A stretch of DNA of 5,298 bases, from NCBI GenBank assembly GCA_944325295.1, contig CALUZL010000048.1, positions 1-5,298 on the forward strand, read 5' to 3'. Positions within the stretch are counted from its first letter, which is position 1; every line of letters begins with the position of its first letter. Below, piece by piece: positions 4,679 to 5,298 of the stretch. This stretch comes from an uncultured Erysipelotrichaceae bacterium. Its GTDB lineage: Bacteria; Bacillota_I; Bacilli_A; Erysipelotrichales; Erysipelotrichaceae. The position numbers were made by a program, and so were the translations under genes. A model generated the notes under the pieces. That model was not told the DNA's origin, searched no databases, and worked only from the letters and a program-made list of their open reading frames with translations.

Positions 4679-4885
4679 TTATTTTTTATGCGCCAGTGCT
4701 CTTTTAGCTTCTTCTTCGGTTTTATATAGTCTTTTGTTAGATAATCTTATACCACCACCATTTTCAAATCTGACAGTGGTAAACCGCTTTGTTTCTTTGA
4801 TTATTTCTACTTTAGTTATGAATCGATTTGGCTCAATGCTCATGTGTCGCAAAGTAACACAAATAAGAGAACAGACAGCCTCCAT
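4679..4885 (-). CDS. Small hypothetical protein, likely accessory/mobile-element associated
   Basis: A 68-residue reading frame I do not recognise as a named family. From residue 15 (MSIEPNRF) on it looks like a real folded domain: alternating polar and hydrophobic strands (KVEIIKET, FTTVRFENGGG, IRLSNKRLY) suggest a small beta-rich fold, followed by a charged helix (KTEEEAKRALAHKK). The first 14 residues (MEAVCSLICVTLRH) look different and may not belong to it; a start at 4843 would give 54 residues. Neither start has a good ribosome site: the upstream one has only GGA about 5 nt away. Similar short proteins occur among conserved hypotheticals of Bacillota mobile regions, from general impression only. 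It points towards the tRNA and repeat cluster. Function unknown. Confidence 0.5.
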   Translation of the reverse strand: MEAVCSLICVTLRHMSIEPNRFITKVEIIKETKRFTTVRFENGGGIRLSNKRLYKTEEEAKRALAHKK

Positions 4886-4989
4886 ACAGTTCCGAAAATA
4901 GTTTGTGGCTGACTGGTAGAAATATCATTCCGAGGGTGCTAAAATGGAACATAGAAATGAGCGACAAAATTGGAATTTAGAAGTGTAAT

Positions 4990-4995
4990 TATAAT
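4990..4995 (+). promoter_or_regulatory. Candidate -10 box for the GNAT gene
   Basis: A perfect TATAAT 30 nt before the ATG at 5026. The only -35-like element nearby, TTGGAA (4970-4975), is just 14 nt away, shorter than usual, so the promoter is uncertain. Confidence 0.35.
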
Positions 4996-5025
4996 GAACA
5001 ACATCGAATTTTTGGAGATGATAAG

Positions 5026-5298
5026 ATGGAATTTAGACTAGCAAGAATAGAAGATTTGAAACAACTGAAAATAATGTATAAAGAAATCATAAAAAATATG
5101 AATAAAAATAACATTCAAATTTGGGACGATATTTATCCTTGCGAGTTCTTTGAAGACGATATAAATAACAAGCGTCTTTATGTTATGGCAGATGATGAAG
5201 AAATCATATCTGCTTTTGCTTTATGTGATAACAATGCAGGAGAAGCTTATGTTGAATGGAGCGAAAAATCTGCTAAAGCAATGTATCTTGATCGATTG
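5026..5298 (+). CDS. GNAT-family N-acetyltransferase, N-terminal part (runs off the window)
   Basis: The frame is open for 91 codons to the right edge. The start MEFRLARIEDLKQLKIMYKE (1-20) is the classic first strand and helix of GNAT enzymes (R-A-x-x-x-D-L). IWDDIYPCEFFEDDI (about 35-49) and the next strand LYVMADDEEIISAFAL (about 54-69) match the common Bacillota subgroup in which the WD-x-YP stretch follows helix 1. The acetyl-CoA-binding Q/RxxGxG/A loop would lie beyond the window, so activity and substrate cannot be judged. GGAG (5014-5017) lies 8 nt before the ATG. The gene is clearly more AT-rich (AAA, AAT and ATA codons) than pheST or the SRAP operon, consistent with a different origin and with cargo in an accessory region. 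Confidence 0.8.
   Translation, partial: MEFRLARIEDLKQLKIMYKEIIKNMNKNNIQIWDDIYPCEFFEDDINNKRLYVMADDEEIISAFALCDNNAGEAYVEWSEKSAKAMYLDRL

Overview
This window looks like a chromosomal segment from a low-to-moderate GC Gram-positive-type bacterium (Bacillota or a close relative; Erysipelotrichia-like or a walled relative of Acholeplasma are plausible guesses). The reasons are strong AGGAGG-type ribosome sites, a T-box leader on pheST, TGA used as a stop codon (so not the Mycoplasma code), a tRNA gene with encoded CCA, and a membrane-anchored NodB-type deacetylase that implies a cell wall. Genus cannot be fixed from the sequence alone.

Layout. Positions 1-1560, minus strand: the phenylalanyl-tRNA synthetase operon pheS-pheT. 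pheT is cut by the window edge. The operon is preceded by a T-box riboswitch with a UUC (Phe) specifier, a terminator/antiterminator pair and a sigma-A-like promoter. Positions 1600-2838, plus strand: a divergent, tightly coupled two-gene operon. It encodes a LexA/HdiR-like XRE-S24 regulator and a compact SRAP (HMCES/YedK-type) protein expected to crosslink abasic sites in single-stranded DNA. This is the most interesting functional module here: a likely damage-sensing repressor translationally coupled to a damage-shielding enzyme. Positions 2803-4068, minus strand: a membrane-anchored polysaccharide deacetylase whose 3' end overlaps the SRAP gene tail to tail by 36 bp.

Positions 4130-4434, plus strand: a tRNA locus. 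A promoter reads first into a broken tRNA-Arg-like copy, whose anticodon loop is interrupted and whose acceptor stem is destroyed. An intact tRNA-Arg(CCT) and a good intrinsic terminator follow.

Positions 4435-5298: sequence that looks accessory, visibly more AT-rich than the genes to the left. It holds six copies of a GGGTGGCAA motif (three forward, three reverse, several spaced by near-integral helical turns), a small unrecognised protein gene on the minus strand, and the start of a GNAT acetyltransferase gene. A tRNA gene followed by clustered short repeats and cargo genes is the usual look of one end of an integrated element, but no integrase or second att copy is visible here, so that reading is inference.
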